From positions 372,001 to 436,000 of the forward strand of contig CP074402.1 in NCBI GenBank assembly GCA_018388625.1: 64,000 nucleotides of DNA, read 5' to 3'. The DNA comes from Nocardiopsis eucommiae (GTDB lineage Bacteria > Actinomycetota > Actinomycetes > Streptosporangiales > Streptosporangiaceae). Position 1 is the first letter of the stretch, and each line of letters begins with the position of its first letter. Both the position numbers and the translations under genes were made by a program. Shown here piece after piece: positions 18,637-28,603 of this stretch. Below the pieces are notes generated by a model. The model did no database searches, was not told where the DNA came from, and saw nothing but the letters and a program-made list of their open reading frames with translations.

Positions 18637-20139
18637 ATGAGTGTCCTGGCCGTGGGGTTGAGCCATCGGAGTTCGCCGGTGGCGCTGCTCGAACGTGTCG
18701 CGTTGAACGGCGAGACGCGCACCAGGGCGATCGGGGAGATGGTGGGCTCCGACGCGGTCAACGAGGTCATGGTGGTCTCCACCTGCAACCGCACCGAGGT
18801 CTACGCCGACGTCGAGAACCCCCACGGCGGGGTCGCGGCCATCACCGAACTCCTCTCCTGGCACACGGGCGTCACCCTCGGGGAGCTCAACGAGCACCTC
18901 TACGCGCACTTCGACGACAACGCCGTCCAGCACCTGTTCTCCGTCACCTGCGGCCTCGACTCCATGGTCGTCGGTGAGGGCCAGATCCTCGGCCAGGTCC
19001 GCGACGCCCTCAAGGAGGGCCAGGAGACCGGTTCCGTCGGCCGGGTCCTCAACGACCTCGGCCAGCGCGCCCTGCGCGTGGGCAAGCGCGCCCACACCGA
19101 GACCCACCTGGACCACGCGGGCGCCGACATGGTCAGCTTCGGCCTCACCATCGCCACCAGGAACCTCGCGGTCACCCCGGACCCGTCGCTGCCCGCAGCC
19201 GAGGTCACCCCGCCCGCGGGCTGCCCCATGTCCGGCCAGGGGCCCCTGCCCGCGGAGCGGACCGAGCCCCGCACCCTCGGCGCGGCCCTCCCCTCCGGCC
19301 CGCTCACCGGCTCCCGCGTGCTGGTCCTCGGAGCGGGATCCATGAGCGCCCTGTCCGCCAACACCGTCGCCCGCCAGGGCGCCGGGACGGTCGTCGTCGC
19401 CAACCGCACGCCCGAACGCGCGGCGCGGCTGGCCGAGTGCCTCAACGAGGCCTACGACACCGTGCGGGCCGGCTCCGTCCCCTTCCCCGACGCGGCCGCC
19501 TCCCTCACCGACGTCGACCTCGTCATCTCCTGCACCGGTGCCCAGGGCCTCGTGCTCACCGCCGACGCCGTGGCCGCCGCCACCGAGGGCCGCACCCGCC
19601 CGCTGGTCTTCCTCGACCTGGCCCTGCCCCGCGACATCGACCCCGGCGTGCGCGAGCTCCCCGGGGTCCACCTCGTGGACATCGAGGACCTGCGCCAGGC
19701 CGTCGCCGCCGGAACCGACCACGACCCCGGCCGCTCCAACGCGCTCCCGCTCGTGCGCGGGATCGTTGACGAGGAGGTCGACGAGTTCCGCGCGATCCGC
19801 CGCGCCAACGAGGTCGCCCCCACCGTCGTCGCCCTGCGCGCCCAGGCCCGCGGTGTGGTGGAGTCCGAGCTGTCCCGCCTCCACGGCCGACTCCCCGACG
19901 ACCTCGACGAGCGCACCCGCGAGGAGATCGGCCGCGCCATGCGCCGCGTCGCGGACAAACTGCTGCACAGACCGACCGTGCGTGTGAAGGAACTGGCCGC
20001 GGCCCCGGACGGCGAGTCCTACGAGGCCGCCCTGCGCCAGCTGTTCGACCTCGACCTCCAGATCCCGAAGACCCCGGACGGGGAGACCTGTCCCGGACGC
20101 CGCAGCCCCGCCGTGCGGCCCGCACAGGAGAAGGCATGA
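18637..20139 (+). CDS. hemA: Glutamyl-tRNA reductase
   Basis: First enzyme of C5 heme synthesis, reducing glutamyl-tRNA(Glu) to glutamate-1-semialdehyde with NADPH. AGGAG precedes the ATG (MSVLAVGLSHRSSPVALLER). The catalytic cysteine is in VVSTCNRTEVYA; the NADPH domain begins VLVLGAGSMSALSANTVARQ. At 500 residues it is long: an extra segment of roughly 45 residues (PDPSLPAAEVTPPAGCPMSG and onward) sits between catalytic and NADPH domains. The stop overlaps the hemC start. Confidence 0.96.
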   Translation: MSVLAVGLSHRSSPVALLERVALNGETRTRAIGEMVGSDAVNEVMVVSTCNRTEVYADVENPHGGVAAITELLSWHTGVTLGELNEHLYAHFDDNAVQHLFSVTCGLDSMVVGEGQILGQVRDALKEGQETGSVGRVLNDLGQRALRVGKRAHTETHLDHAGADMVSFGLTIATRNLAVTPDPSLPAAEVTPPAGCPMSGQGPLPAERTEPRTLGAALPSGPLTGSRVLVLGAGSMSALSANTVARQGAGTVVVANRTPERAARLAECLNEAYDTVRAGSVPFPDAAASLTDVDLVISCTGAQGLVLTADAVAAATEGRTRPLVFLDLALPRDIDPGVRELPGVHLVDIEDLRQAVAAGTDHDPGRSNALPLVRGIVDEEVDEFRAIRRANEVAPTVVALRAQARGVVESELSRLHGRLPDDLDERTREEIGRAMRRVADKLLHRPTVRVKELAAAPDGESYEAALRQLFDLDLQIPKTPDGETCPGRRSPAVRPAQEKA

Positions 20140-21107
20140 CCGCAGAAGGCACGACCTCCGTACCCGCCAGGCTCGGCACCCGCCGCAGCACCATGGCCAC
20201 CACCCAGTCGCAGGGGGTCGCCGACACGATCACCGAGCGGACCGGCCAGGCGATCGAGCTGGAGCTCATCACGAGCTTCGGTGACGTCACCAAGGCCCAC
20301 CTGACCCAGCTCGGCGGCACCGGCGTGTTCGTCAACGCCCTGCGCGACGAGCTGGTCGCCGGGACCATCGACTTCGCGGTGCACTCCCTGAAGGACCTGC
20401 CGACCACGCCCGCCGAGGGGCTGGTCCTGGCGGCCATCCCCGAGCGGGACGACCCGCGCGACGCCCTGTGCGCCCGCGACGGGCTGAAGTTCGCGGACCT
20501 CCCCGCCGGGGCCAAGGTCGGCACGGGCTCCCCGCGCCGCGTCGCCCAGTTGTCCGCGCTCCGCCCCGACCTCGTCTACGTCCCCATCCGGGGCAACGCC
20601 GAGACCCGCCTGGGCAAGGTGACCTCCGGCGAACTCGACGCCGTGGTCCTGGCCCACGCCGGGCTTGGCCGCGTCGGGCGCCGCGACGACGTCACCGACG
20701 TCTTCGAGCCCGAGCAGATGCTGCCCGCTCCCGGACAGGGCGCCCTGGCCGTCGAGTGCCGGACCGAGCGCGCCGGGTCCGACCTCGCCTACCTGGGCGC
20801 CGTCGACCACCCGGCCACCCGCGCCGAGGTCGTCGCGGAGCGCACCGTGCTGTCCGAACTGGAGGCCGGGTGCGCAGCCCCGGTCGGCGCCTTCGCGGAG
20901 TACTCCGAGGGGTCCCTGCGTCTGCGCGCCGCCGTGGTCGCCACCAACGGCGCCACCGCCGTACGCCGTGAGCGCACCATCGACCTGGCGTCGCCGGACG
21001 ACCTCGACACCGCCGTCGGGCTCGGCCGCGACCTGGCCCGCCAGATGATCGCCGAGGGCGCCGACCGCATCGTCGCCGAGGCCTTCGCCGAGCGGGACGC
21101 CCCCTAG
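20136..21107 (+). CDS. hemC: Hydroxymethylbilane synthase
   Basis: 323 residues; joins four porphobilinogens. ATGA overlap with hemA couples translation. LGTRRSTMATTQ opens the fold, TSFGDVTKAHLTQLGGTGVF and AVHSLKDLPT follow, and the dipyrromethane-cofactor cysteine is in SELEAGCAAPVGAFA. Intact in one frame. Confidence 0.97.
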   Translation: MTAEGTTSVPARLGTRRSTMATTQSQGVADTITERTGQAIELELITSFGDVTKAHLTQLGGTGVFVNALRDELVAGTIDFAVHSLKDLPTTPAEGLVLAAIPERDDPRDALCARDGLKFADLPAGAKVGTGSPRRVAQLSALRPDLVYVPIRGNAETRLGKVTSGELDAVVLAHAGLGRVGRRDDVTDVFEPEQMLPAPGQGALAVECRTERAGSDLAYLGAVDHPATRAEVVAERTVLSELEAGCAAPVGAFAEYSEGSLRLRAAVVATNGATAVRRERTIDLASPDDLDTAVGLGRDLARQMIAEGADRIVAEAFAERDAP

Positions 21108-21163
21108 ACCGTGTTCCCCGGACCGCGCCCGCCGCGCACTCCGCTCACCGGCCCGGACGGACG

Positions 21164-21180
21164 GCCCGCCCCGGGCGGGC
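21164..21180 (+). terminator. Short hairpin between hemC and the cobA-hemD gene
   Basis: Seven-base arms (21164-21170, 21174-21180) with a CCG loop in the 230 bp gap. Likely an attenuating or stabilising structure rather than a full stop, since the genes form one pathway. Confidence 0.35.
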
Positions 21181-21337
21181 CTCCGCCGTGCGAGGCGGCG
21201 GAGCGGGGCGCGGCAGGGGCACCGCCGCCCGTCGCCCGCGAGAGAGGGTCCGGCCACCACCGCACCACCACCTCCCTGTCACCGCCCCGGGATCCGCACC
21301 CCGGGGCGCGGGCGACCCACACACGAGGAGCCAGTAC

Positions 21338-23029
21338 GTGAACGCCAACGCCAGCCCCCAGCCGGAGGAACCGCGTCGCCGCGAGCGCGGGTCCGGTCAC
21401 GTCGCCCTGGTCGGTGCCGGCCCGGGAGGCGCCGACCTGCTGACGCTGCGCGGCGCCGAGCTGCTGAGCCGGGCGGACGTGGTCATCACCCTCCGGGAAC
21501 CCGCCGCCGAGGAGCTCTCCGGTTTCCGTGAGGAGCTGTTGGCGCACTGCTCCGAGGACGTCACGGTGGTCCAGGCCGCCGAGTGCGGCGGCGACGTCAA
21601 CACGCTCGCCGTCACCCACGCCCGCGAGGGCCAGCGGGTCGTGCGCCTGTACTCGGGCGACCCGTTCTTCGGCTGCCGGGGCGCCGCCCTGGTCGCCGCC
21701 TGCCGCGAGGCCGGGATCGAGGTCGAGGTCGCCCCCGGGGTCTCCTCGATCACCTCGGTGCCGACCTTCGGCGGCGTCTCCCTGCTCGGGGACGACCAGG
21801 TCGAGCTGCGGGTCCTGCACGCCCGCCCGCACGGCGACAGGGAGGTCGACTGGCAGGAGGCCGCCGCCAGCGACGCCCCGCTGGTCATCCTGGGCGCCGA
21901 CGCCCCGCCGGAGGAGGCGCCCGAGCACCGGGGGCCCGGCTTCGACGTCGTCTGCAAGGCGCTCATCGCCGGTGGCCGCCCCACCACCACCCCGGTCGCG
22001 GTCGTGCGCGCCGGGGGCACCACCCGGCAGACCACCGTCACCTCGACGCTGGGCCGCCTGGTGGCGGAGCTCAAGTCCACCGACGCCAAGAACCACCACG
22101 TCACCGCGCCCGCGCTGATGATCGTCGGCGCTCCGGTGGCCCGCCAGGCCGAGCAGTCCTGGTACGAGACCCGGCCGCTGTTCGGGTGGCGCGTCCTGGT
22201 GCCCCGCACCAAGGAGCAGGCCGTGGCCCTCTCCGACCAGCTGCGCGGCTACGGCGCGGTGCCCGAGGAGGTGCCCACCATCTCCGTGGAGCCCCCGCGC
22301 ACCCCGCAGCAGATGGAGCGCGCCGTGCGCGGCCTGGTGACCGGCCGCTACCAGTGGGTGGCCTTCACCTCCGTCAACGCGGTCCGCGCCATCCGTGAGC
22401 GGCTGGAGTCGTACGGCCTGGACGCCCGCGCCTTCGCCGGGGTCAAGGTCGCCGTCGTGGGAGAGGCCACCGCCCAGGCCGTCCGCGACTTCGGCATCCA
22501 GCCCGACCTGGAGCCCGCCGAGGACGCCCAGTCCAGCAAGGGTCTGGTCGAGGTCTGGCCGCCCTACGACGCCGAGATCGACCCCATGGAGCGGGTCCTG
22601 CTGCCCCGCGCGGACATCGCCACCGAGACCCTCGCCGCCGGACTCACCGACCTCGGCTGGGAGATCGACGACGTCACCGCCTACCGGACCGTCCGGGCGG
22701 CGCCCCCGCCCCAGCCGGTCCGCGAGGCGATCAAGGGCGGCGGCTTCGACGCCGTGCTCTTCACGTCCTCCTCCACGGTTCGCAACCTCGTCGGGATCGC
22801 GGGGAAGCCGCACAACACCACCGCGATCGCCGTGATCGGCCCGGAGACCGAGAAGACGGCCATCGAGTTCGGCCTGCGTGTGGACGTGGTCGCGCCGAAA
22901 GCCTCGGTTTCCGCCCTCGCGGAGGCGCTTTCGGAGTACGGTGCGGCCAAGCGCCAGGAGGCGATCGACGCGGGCAAGCCGATCCTCAAGCCGAGCCAGA
23001 AGCGCCGCGGTCGCCGCCGCAAGCTCTGA
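21338..23029 (+). CDS. hemD: Fusion of uroporphyrinogen-III methyltransferase-like domain and uroporphyrinogen-III synthase
   Basis: 563 residues from a GTG behind GAGGAG. Residues about 20-260 form a CobA/tetrapyrrole methylase domain (VALVGAGPGGADLLTLRGAE, SGDPFFGCRGAALVA, APGVSSITSVPTFGGVSLLG). Residues about 285-540 are HemD (RVLVPRTKEQAVALSDQLRG, FTSVNAVRAIRERL, VVGEATAQAVRDFGI, VLFTSSSTVRNLVG), which closes the ring of hydroxymethylbilane. The methylase loop GDPFFGCRGA departs from the common GDPFVFGRGGEE, so methyltransferase activity is not certain. The tail KRRGRRRKL is strongly basic. Confidence 0.93.
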   Translation: MNANASPQPEEPRRRERGSGHVALVGAGPGGADLLTLRGAELLSRADVVITLREPAAEELSGFREELLAHCSEDVTVVQAAECGGDVNTLAVTHAREGQRVVRLYSGDPFFGCRGAALVAACREAGIEVEVAPGVSSITSVPTFGGVSLLGDDQVELRVLHARPHGDREVDWQEAAASDAPLVILGADAPPEEAPEHRGPGFDVVCKALIAGGRPTTTPVAVVRAGGTTRQTTVTSTLGRLVAELKSTDAKNHHVTAPALMIVGAPVARQAEQSWYETRPLFGWRVLVPRTKEQAVALSDQLRGYGAVPEEVPTISVEPPRTPQQMERAVRGLVTGRYQWVAFTSVNAVRAIRERLESYGLDARAFAGVKVAVVGEATAQAVRDFGIQPDLEPAEDAQSSKGLVEVWPPYDAEIDPMERVLLPRADIATETLAAGLTDLGWEIDDVTAYRTVRAAPPPQPVREAIKGGGFDAVLFTSSSTVRNLVGIAGKPHNTTAIAVIGPETEKTAIEFGLRVDVVAPKASVSALAEALSEYGAAKRQEAIDAGKPILKPSQKRRGRRRKL

Positions 23030-23090
23030 GCAGTGACCCCGAACCGTCCCCTCGGTTCCCGACCACCACCCAGCCCATCCGGGAGTACCC

Positions 23091-24089
23091 ATGACCGCCG
23101 CCAGCCATGACGCAGAGTTCCCCGTCGCCCGGCCGCGCCGACTGCGCCGAGGCCCGGCGCTGCGTCGCCTGGTCGCGGAGACCCGGGTGCTCCCGGAGAA
23201 CCTGATCCTGCCGATGTTCGTCAAGGAGGGGCTCACCGAACCGGTGGCGATCTCCTCGATGCCCGGCCAGGTGCAGCACACCCGCGACAGCCTGCGCAAG
23301 GCCGCCCGGGAGGCGGTCGAGGCCGGGGTCGGCGGCCTCATGCTGTTCGGCATCCCCGAGCACAAGGACGCCGTGGGGTCGCAGGCGGACGACCCCGACG
23401 GGGTGGTCCAGGTGGCACTGCGCGACCTCGCGGCCGAGGTCGGCGACGACATCGTGGTGATGGCCGACCTCTGCCTGTGCGAGTACACCGACCACGGCCA
23501 CTGCGGCCCGCTGGAGCAGGACGGGCACGTCAACAACGACCTCACCCTGGAGCGGTACGCGTCCATCGCCGCCGCCCAGGCCGAGGCCGGGGCCGCCGTG
23601 GTCGCGCCCAGCGGAATGATGGACGGCCAGGTCGGCGCGATCCGCGACGGACTGGACCGGGCCGGTTTCCCGCACGTGCCGATCCTGGCCTACGCGGCCA
23701 AGTACGCCTCCGTGTTCTACGGGCCCTTCCGTGAGGCTGCCGAGGGGGCTCCGCAGTTCGGGGACCGCTCCGGCTACCAGCAGGATCCGGCCAACGTCCG
23801 CGAGTCCCTGCGCGAGGTGGCCCTGGACGTCGCGGAGGGCGCCGACATGGTCATGGTGAAGCCGGGACTGGCCTACCTGGACGTGGTCGCCAAGGTCGCG
23901 GAGTCCTCTCCGGTGCCCGTGTCCGCGTACCAGGTCAGCGGCGAGTACGCGATGATCGAGGCGGCGGCCGAGAAGGGCTGGCTCGACCGTGAGCGGGCGA
24001 TCCTGGAGACGCTGACCTCCTACCGGCGCGCGGGGGCCGAACAGATCCTCACGTACTGGGCCACCGAGGCGGCCCGCCTGCTGCGCTGA
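23091..24089 (+). CDS. hemB: Porphobilinogen synthase
   Basis: 332 residues; condenses two 5-aminolevulinates. The zinc-type metal site is LCLCEYTDHGHCG with three cysteines, placing it in the Zn-dependent class. Active-site lysines lie in LAYAAKYASVFYGPFREA and MVKPGLAYLDVV. GGGAG precedes the ATG. 61 bp separates it from hemD, so it is in the same operon. Confidence 0.97.
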   Translation: MTAASHDAEFPVARPRRLRRGPALRRLVAETRVLPENLILPMFVKEGLTEPVAISSMPGQVQHTRDSLRKAAREAVEAGVGGLMLFGIPEHKDAVGSQADDPDGVVQVALRDLAAEVGDDIVVMADLCLCEYTDHGHCGPLEQDGHVNNDLTLERYASIAAAQAEAGAAVVAPSGMMDGQVGAIRDGLDRAGFPHVPILAYAAKYASVFYGPFREAAEGAPQFGDRSGYQQDPANVRESLREVALDVAEGADMVMVKPGLAYLDVVAKVAESSPVPVSAYQVSGEYAMIEAAAEKGWLDRERAILETLTSYRRAGAEQILTYWATEAARLLR

Positions 24090-24179
24090 CCCGTCGAGGC
24101 CCACGCCCCGGTCGCGGCCGCCGGGCGCCGGCCCCCTCCACCGGCCGCGCCCGCACCGATCACGACCGGGGAGCCCCAG

Positions 24180-24838
24180 ATGGCCGACGTGTTGTACCGA
24201 CGTAAACGACGCCACGCAACGGACAGCATGCTGGATTCGGCGCTGCGCTTCGCCGAACTGGGCTGGCCCGTGGCGCGGGGCACGGCCCCCGGCGAGGACC
24301 GCGCGTGTACGTGCGACCGGATGGGCTGTCCGGACCCGGCCGCGCACCCGGTCACCGCCGCCTGGGGCGTGGAGGCCAGTACCGAGACCGCGACCATCCG
24401 GCGGTGGTGGACGGCCAGCCCGCAGGCGAACGTCGTGCTCCCGACCGGTCGGGTCTTCGACGTCCTGGACGTCCCCCGCGAGGCCGGAGTCATGGCCCTG
24501 GCCCGCATGGGCCGCGCGGGCGTGCCCGCGGGCCCGGTCGCGGCCCAGGACTCGCGCTACATGTTCTTCGTCGCCACCCGTTCCCCGATGGACGAGGACG
24601 AGTGGTGGTCGTGCCATCTGGACTGCGTCCCCGAGGCCGTCGAGGCGATGCCGGGCCTGCGCTGGCACTGCCGGGACAGCTTCGTCATGGGCGCCCCGTC
24701 CGCCCTGCCCTCGGGCGGGCGCGTGACCTGGATCCGCACCCCCGCGACGTGGAGGGCGCCGTGGTCCTGCCGGACCCGATCGCGGTCCTGGACATCCTCA
24801 GCGACGCCAGCGAGGAGTTCGCCGCCCCGGGCGCCTGA
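24180..24838 (+). CDS. Bifunctional DNA primase/polymerase N-terminal-domain protein (frameshift near 24740)
   Basis: About 219 residues after repair. It is a stand-alone Prim-Pol-like domain: ALRFAELGWPVARGTAPGED, cysteines in CTCDRMGCPDPAAHP, then VVLPTGRVFDVLDVPREAG, RYMFFVATRS and GLRWHCRDSFVMGAPSALPS. The break is in a C5 run (C6 expected) joining VTWIRTP to RDVEGAVVLPDPIAVLD. No helicase or replication gene adjoins. The usual catalytic Asp pair of active archaeo-eukaryotic primases is reduced to FDVLDV, so activity is uncertain. The gene follows hemB on the same strand. Confidence 0.75.
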
Positions 24839-25000
24839 CCGCCCTTGGCAGGCGGGTGGCCCCACGCCCTCCGGTACGGAGGTGGCCGAGCGACCCTTGG
24901 CAGGGCGGGTGGCCCTATGCCCCCGGTACGGAGGTGGCCGAGTGACCCTTGGCACGGCGGTGCCTGACCGCCCTTGGCACGGCGGGTGGCCGAGCGCCCC
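24839..25000. repeat. Degenerate tandem repeat, about 53 bp period
   Basis: Four imperfect units begin at 24839, 24893, 24945 and 24967. Each opens with ACC(GC)CCTTGGCA; the first two also share GGTACGGAGGTGGCCGAG, and the third is truncated. The first unit contains a CCTCCG-GTA-CGGAGG inverted repeat. It lies between the stop of the Prim-Pol gene and the stop of the response regulator, thus between convergent genes; no coding role is apparent. Confidence 0.7.
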
Positions 25001-25030
25001 CGCCACGCGGGCGGCTCCGTGCGGTGCCGA

Positions 25031-25676
25031 TCAGGCGCGGCGCTCGCCGACCCACAGGGCCAGCGCCGTGCGGTCGCGCAGGTCCAGCTTGCGCAGGATG
25101 CTCGTCACGTGGTTCTTGGCCGTGCCCTCGGTGATGAACAGGGCACGGGCGAGCTCCCGGTTGGTCGCCCCCGTGCCCACCATGCGCGCCACCTCCCACT
25201 CGCGCTCGGACAGCGCGGCGGGTCGCACGGGGAGGGCGCGGGCGCCGGGGAGCGGTGAGGGCGGCGACCAGGTGGTCGGCGGCCGGACCGCCCAGGACGG
25301 TCTCGCCGCGCGCCGCCTGACGGATGGCCAGCACCAGCTCGTCCGGGGGGACGTCCTTGAGCAGGTAGCCCCGGGCGCCCGCGCGCAGCCCGCCGAAGAC
25401 GAGCGCGTCGTCGTCGAACGTGGTGAGGATGACGGCGGGCACCCCCGGGTACTCGGCGCGCATCCTGGTGATGAGCTCGATCCCGTCCATGCGCGGCATG
25501 CGGGCGTCCACGAGGGCCACGTCCGGGGGCGGCGCCGAGGCGAGGAACTCCAACGCCTCCAGCCCGTCGGCCGCGTCGCCGACGACCTCGACCCCCTCCT
25601 CGATCTCCAGCAGCTTGCGCAGCCCCTGCCGCAGCAGGACCTGGTCGTCCACGATCAGCACCGAGACCGGCCTCAT
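25031..25676 (-). CDS. NarL/LuxR-type response regulator (frame change near 25240)
   Basis: About 215 residues. The receiver runs MRPVSVLIVDDQVLLRQGLR with the phospho-acceptor Asp in DVALVDARMPRMDG and the lysine in GYLLKDVPPDELV. After the break the LuxR helix-turn-helix follows (AALSEREWEVARMVGTGATN, RALFITEGTAKNHVTSILRK). The break needs a net two added bases, both fitting in C4/C3 runs of the inter-domain linker. ATGA overlap with the kinase gene upstream shows a two-component pair. Confidence 0.88.
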
Positions 25677-26946
25677 CCGCCGCTCCCGACCACGGCGGGG
25701 GCGGCGGTCCGCTCGGCGGGCACGGTCACCAGGAGCCGGAACCCTCCTCCCGGCAGGTTCTCCGTGCTCACGGAGCCGTCCACGGAGGCCACCCGCTCAC
25801 GCAGACCGCGCAGCCCGAAGCCGTCGCGGGCGGCGCCCTCCTCGGCGCCGGTCCCGTTGTCGGTCACCGACAGGCGCGCGTCCTCCGCCAGGCCGCCCAC
25901 CTCCACCTCGATCCGATCGCTGCCCGAGTGGCGCATCGCGTTGGTCAGCCCCTCCTGGAGCGCCCGGTAGCAGACCAGTTCCGCCTCCTGGGACAGCTGG
26001 GGCCAGGCCCCGGAGTCGGTGAAGACGATCCGCGCGCCGCCGCCGTCGAAGGACTCGGCCATCGCCCGCATGGCCGCCGTGCCCGCGTGTCCCTCCAGTT
26101 GGAGGGGCGCAGGGCGCGCACCCAGCGGCGGGTGTCGGTGAGGGCGTCCCGGGCGAGCTCCCGGGCCTGCTCCACCTCCTCCCAGGCGTCCTCGGGGCGG
26201 GCGGTGCGGAAGCGCAGGGCGTTCGAGAGGGTCATGGCCAGGGCGGTCAGGTAGTGCCCGGTGCTGTCGTGCATCTCCCGCGACATGCGAGCCCGCTCCT
26301 CCGCGACCGTCAGCTCGCGCACCCGCTCCGCGTGGCGGCGCAGCTCCGCGTGGGCCTCCTCCAGCTCGGCCAGCAGCTCCCGGGTGCGCTCGGCCCGTTG
26401 GGAGGCCACGAGCAGGGCGACGTAGACCAGACCGGAGGCCAGCACCAGGACCAGGGCGCTGCCGGTCGTCACGAGGCCGATCAGCAGCGGGTCGCCGGGG
26501 ACCACCAGGACGAGCAGGAGGTTCACCGCGCCCAGGAAGGCGGCGTAGCCGCAGGCCCCGGCGATCCCGAACACCGCGATCGCGTTCATGGTGGCCAGGC
26601 ACACCAGGACCAGCACGGTGTAGTTGTTCGAGGCCAGCGAGAACACGGAGACGACCAGGAACAGGACGGTGGCCGCGCGGTGCACCCAGTCGGCCGAGGG
26701 TGACCAGGCCAGGAACGGCCACAACCCGCAGGAGACCGCCAGGCACCCGATGATCACCAGGATCACCACGTCGACCACCGGGTCGCCCGAGGGGAACAGG
26801 TCCCGATCGACGAGGAACACGAACCCGTAGGTCAGCCCGGTGGAGATCACGGCGGCCCAGAACAGCAGGTTCAGGACCCGGGGAGGGCGGTCGGCGCGCA
26901 GCGCCACCCACGAGGAGAGGTCGGGCAGGGAGTCCTTCTTCCACAT
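25673..26946 (-). CDS. Histidine kinase, NarL-partner type (frameshift near 26104)
   Basis: About 424 residues after repair. The first 190 residues hold about six membrane helices (VLNLLFWAAVISTGLTYGFV and others), then a coiled coil (RTRELLAELEEAHAELRRHA), then the HisKA_3 dimerisation box EERARMSREMHDSTGHYLTA and the ATPase domain (EGLTNAMRHSGSDRIEVEV, GFGLRGLRERVASVDGSV). A CCCC run should be C5 to join RALRP to LQLEGHAG. It likely senses an envelope signal. The divergent neighbour is a membrane protein at 27149, a probable target. Confidence 0.88.
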
Positions 26947-27148
26947 TCTTCGAGAATAGCCGCGAGAGGGTTCCCGGAATGGCCCGAAGGGTCACGAATG
27001 CGGGCATGTTCCGACCATGACCTCCGGCATGTCCCACCCCCGACCAGGCACATGACCGGAGCGTGCCCCGGGCCCGATGTGTCGGCGGCGCGGAATTCCT
27101 AACGTTTCTCCCACCAAGGAATCGAGTACGTCGAAAGGTGGGAGTCAC

Positions 27149-27865
27149 ATGGTGGCGAACCAGGAGGAATCCGTCGTCGAAAGGGAAGCCGTGCCCGTTC
27201 CGTGGGTGGGGGCGGTGTTCGCCTCGCTCATGGCTCTGGTCGCGGTGGGGGTGACGGCGACACTGTGGTCGGAGCTCCCGCAGGTGGTCCCCAGCGGGAA
27301 GGTGGGGCTCGACGGCGAGCCCACGATGACCTCCCGCTGGCTGTTCGCCAGCGCGATGCCCGGGGTGATCCTGCTGCTGGTCGCGGTCCTGACCGTCGGA
27401 GCCCGCCTGGGCGCCGGGTTCCAGCGGGCCCTGCGGATGCCGGTGTTCTGGTCCGGGCGTTCGCTGGGCAGACTGCTGAACCTGCACCTGGCCGCGCTGG
27501 CGGCGTTCCTGACGGCCGTCCACGTGGTCATGCTGTACTCGGAGGCCGGGCGTGCGCTGCCGGTGTCCAGCGACCGTCTGGTGGGCCTGTTCCTGGCGGC
27601 CTTCCTGGTCGCCCTCGGCCTGCTGGCCCTGGTGCTGCGCACCCGCAGGGGTCACGACACCCCCGCCGTCCGCTGGTGGAACCGGGCGCGCTGGTTCGTG
27701 GGCGGAGGCGTGACGGCGGTCGGGGTGGTCACGGGAGTCGCCTGCGTGCTCGCCCCGGACCCCCGGTGGGCGGCGCTCACGGGGGTGCTGCTGATGCCCG
27801 CGATCCTGCTGGGGTGCGCGGCGCCGTTCGTCGGGAACCAGGCGTGGCGGAAGCCGGCCGCCTAG
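27149..27865 (+). CDS. DUF1648/SdpI-like integral membrane protein
   Basis: 238 residues, six predicted membrane segments. The extracytoplasmic stretch between the first two ([33 protein letters not shown]) resembles the DUF1648 loop with its Pro-Val-x-Gly pattern and a following Trp. GGGAG lies before the ATG. It is divergent from the kinase/regulator pair over about 200 bp. Its stop overlaps the convergent rraA stop by four bases. Role unknown; related proteins act in immunity to toxins or envelope stress. Confidence 0.6.
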   Translation: MVANQEESVVEREAVPVPWVGAVFASLMALVAVGVTATLWSELPQVVPSGKVGLDGEPTMTSRWLFASAMPGVILLLVAVLTVGARLGAGFQRALRMPVFWSGRSLGRLLNLHLAALAAFLTAVHVVMLYSEAGRALPVSSDRLVGLFLAAFLVALGLLALVLRTRRGHDTPAVRWWNRARWFVGGGVTAVGVVTGVACVLAPDPRWAALTGVLLMPAILLGCAAPFVGNQAWRKPAA

Positions 27866-28343
27866 AGCGCGGTGGTGTTGACCACGATCCCGTCGTGGTC
27901 GCTGTAGAGCCACTCTCCCGGTTTGAAGGTGACGTCCCCGAAGGTGACCGGCACGTCCTCGCGTCCGGCGGCGTCCTTGAGGGACTTGCGGGGGTTGGAG
28001 CCGAGGGCCTTCACCCCGAGCTCCAGCCCGCCGAGGGCGACGGTGTCGCGGACGGCGCCGTTGATGACGACCCCGGCCCAGCCGTTGTGTACGGCGGCCT
28101 CCGCGATCATGTCGCCCATCAGGGCGGTGCGCAGGGAGCCGTTGCCGTCCACCACCAGGACGGCCCCCGCACCGGGGGAGTGGAGGATTCGCTTGACCAG
28201 CCCGTTGTCCTCGTGGCAGCGCACGGTGCGGATCGGACCGGAGAACACCTCGTGCCCCCGTACTGCCGGAACTGCGTGGAACAGCTGCGCAGGGTGTCGC
28301 CGTGGTCGTCGATGAGGTCCGCCGTGGTGAAGCTCGTGGCCAT
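27862..28343 (-). CDS. rraA: RraA-like protein (frameshift near 28257)
   Basis: About 160 residues after repair, the RraA length. [20 protein letters not shown] opens; a G5 run should be G6 to join RQYGG to [16 protein letters not shown]; then [34 protein letters not shown] and a YSDHDGIVV end. RraA inhibits RNase E in E. coli, while many bacterial homologues are 4-hydroxy-4-methyl-2-oxoglutarate aldolases; the conserved Gly-Asp and Arg-Asp (NGAVRD) fit either. GGAG precedes the ATG. Confidence 0.87.
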
Positions 28344-28603
28344 GACAGCTCCGGTCCGTGAGGTGTGAGTGGACGGGCCCCAAGTTACTTGCTGGTAGAG
28401 CGCCGGGTCCCGACCGGGGTCTTTGGTGGGTGGACCGTGTCTCTTTCGTCGGTTTCGGGCTTCCACGGTCTCAAGGGGGTTCGACGGATGACAGGATAAG
28501 GACCTTCCCGTCATTCGCTCGTGGGAGTCCCGTCACCGGGCCGTCGCCCCGTCTTCCCCTGCCGTCAGGGCGACTCTCCTCCCCGTACGACCCCTGGAGA
28601 GAG

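Noticed and set aside
22986-24668. A minus-strand frame of about 560 codons opposite hemD and hemB.
   Set aside because: It lies on the reverse of well-conserved hem genes, has no family likeness, and the codon bias fits only the plus strand.
25240-25676. A truncated response regulator as true decay.
   Set aside because: The missing half lies immediately after in another frame with an intact LuxR helix-turn-helix.
24839-25970. A plus-strand reading frame continuing past the Prim-Pol gene stop for hundreds of codons.
   Set aside because: It is antisense to the response regulator and kinase and has Arg/Pro-rich shadow composition. The Prim-Pol protein ends at 24838.
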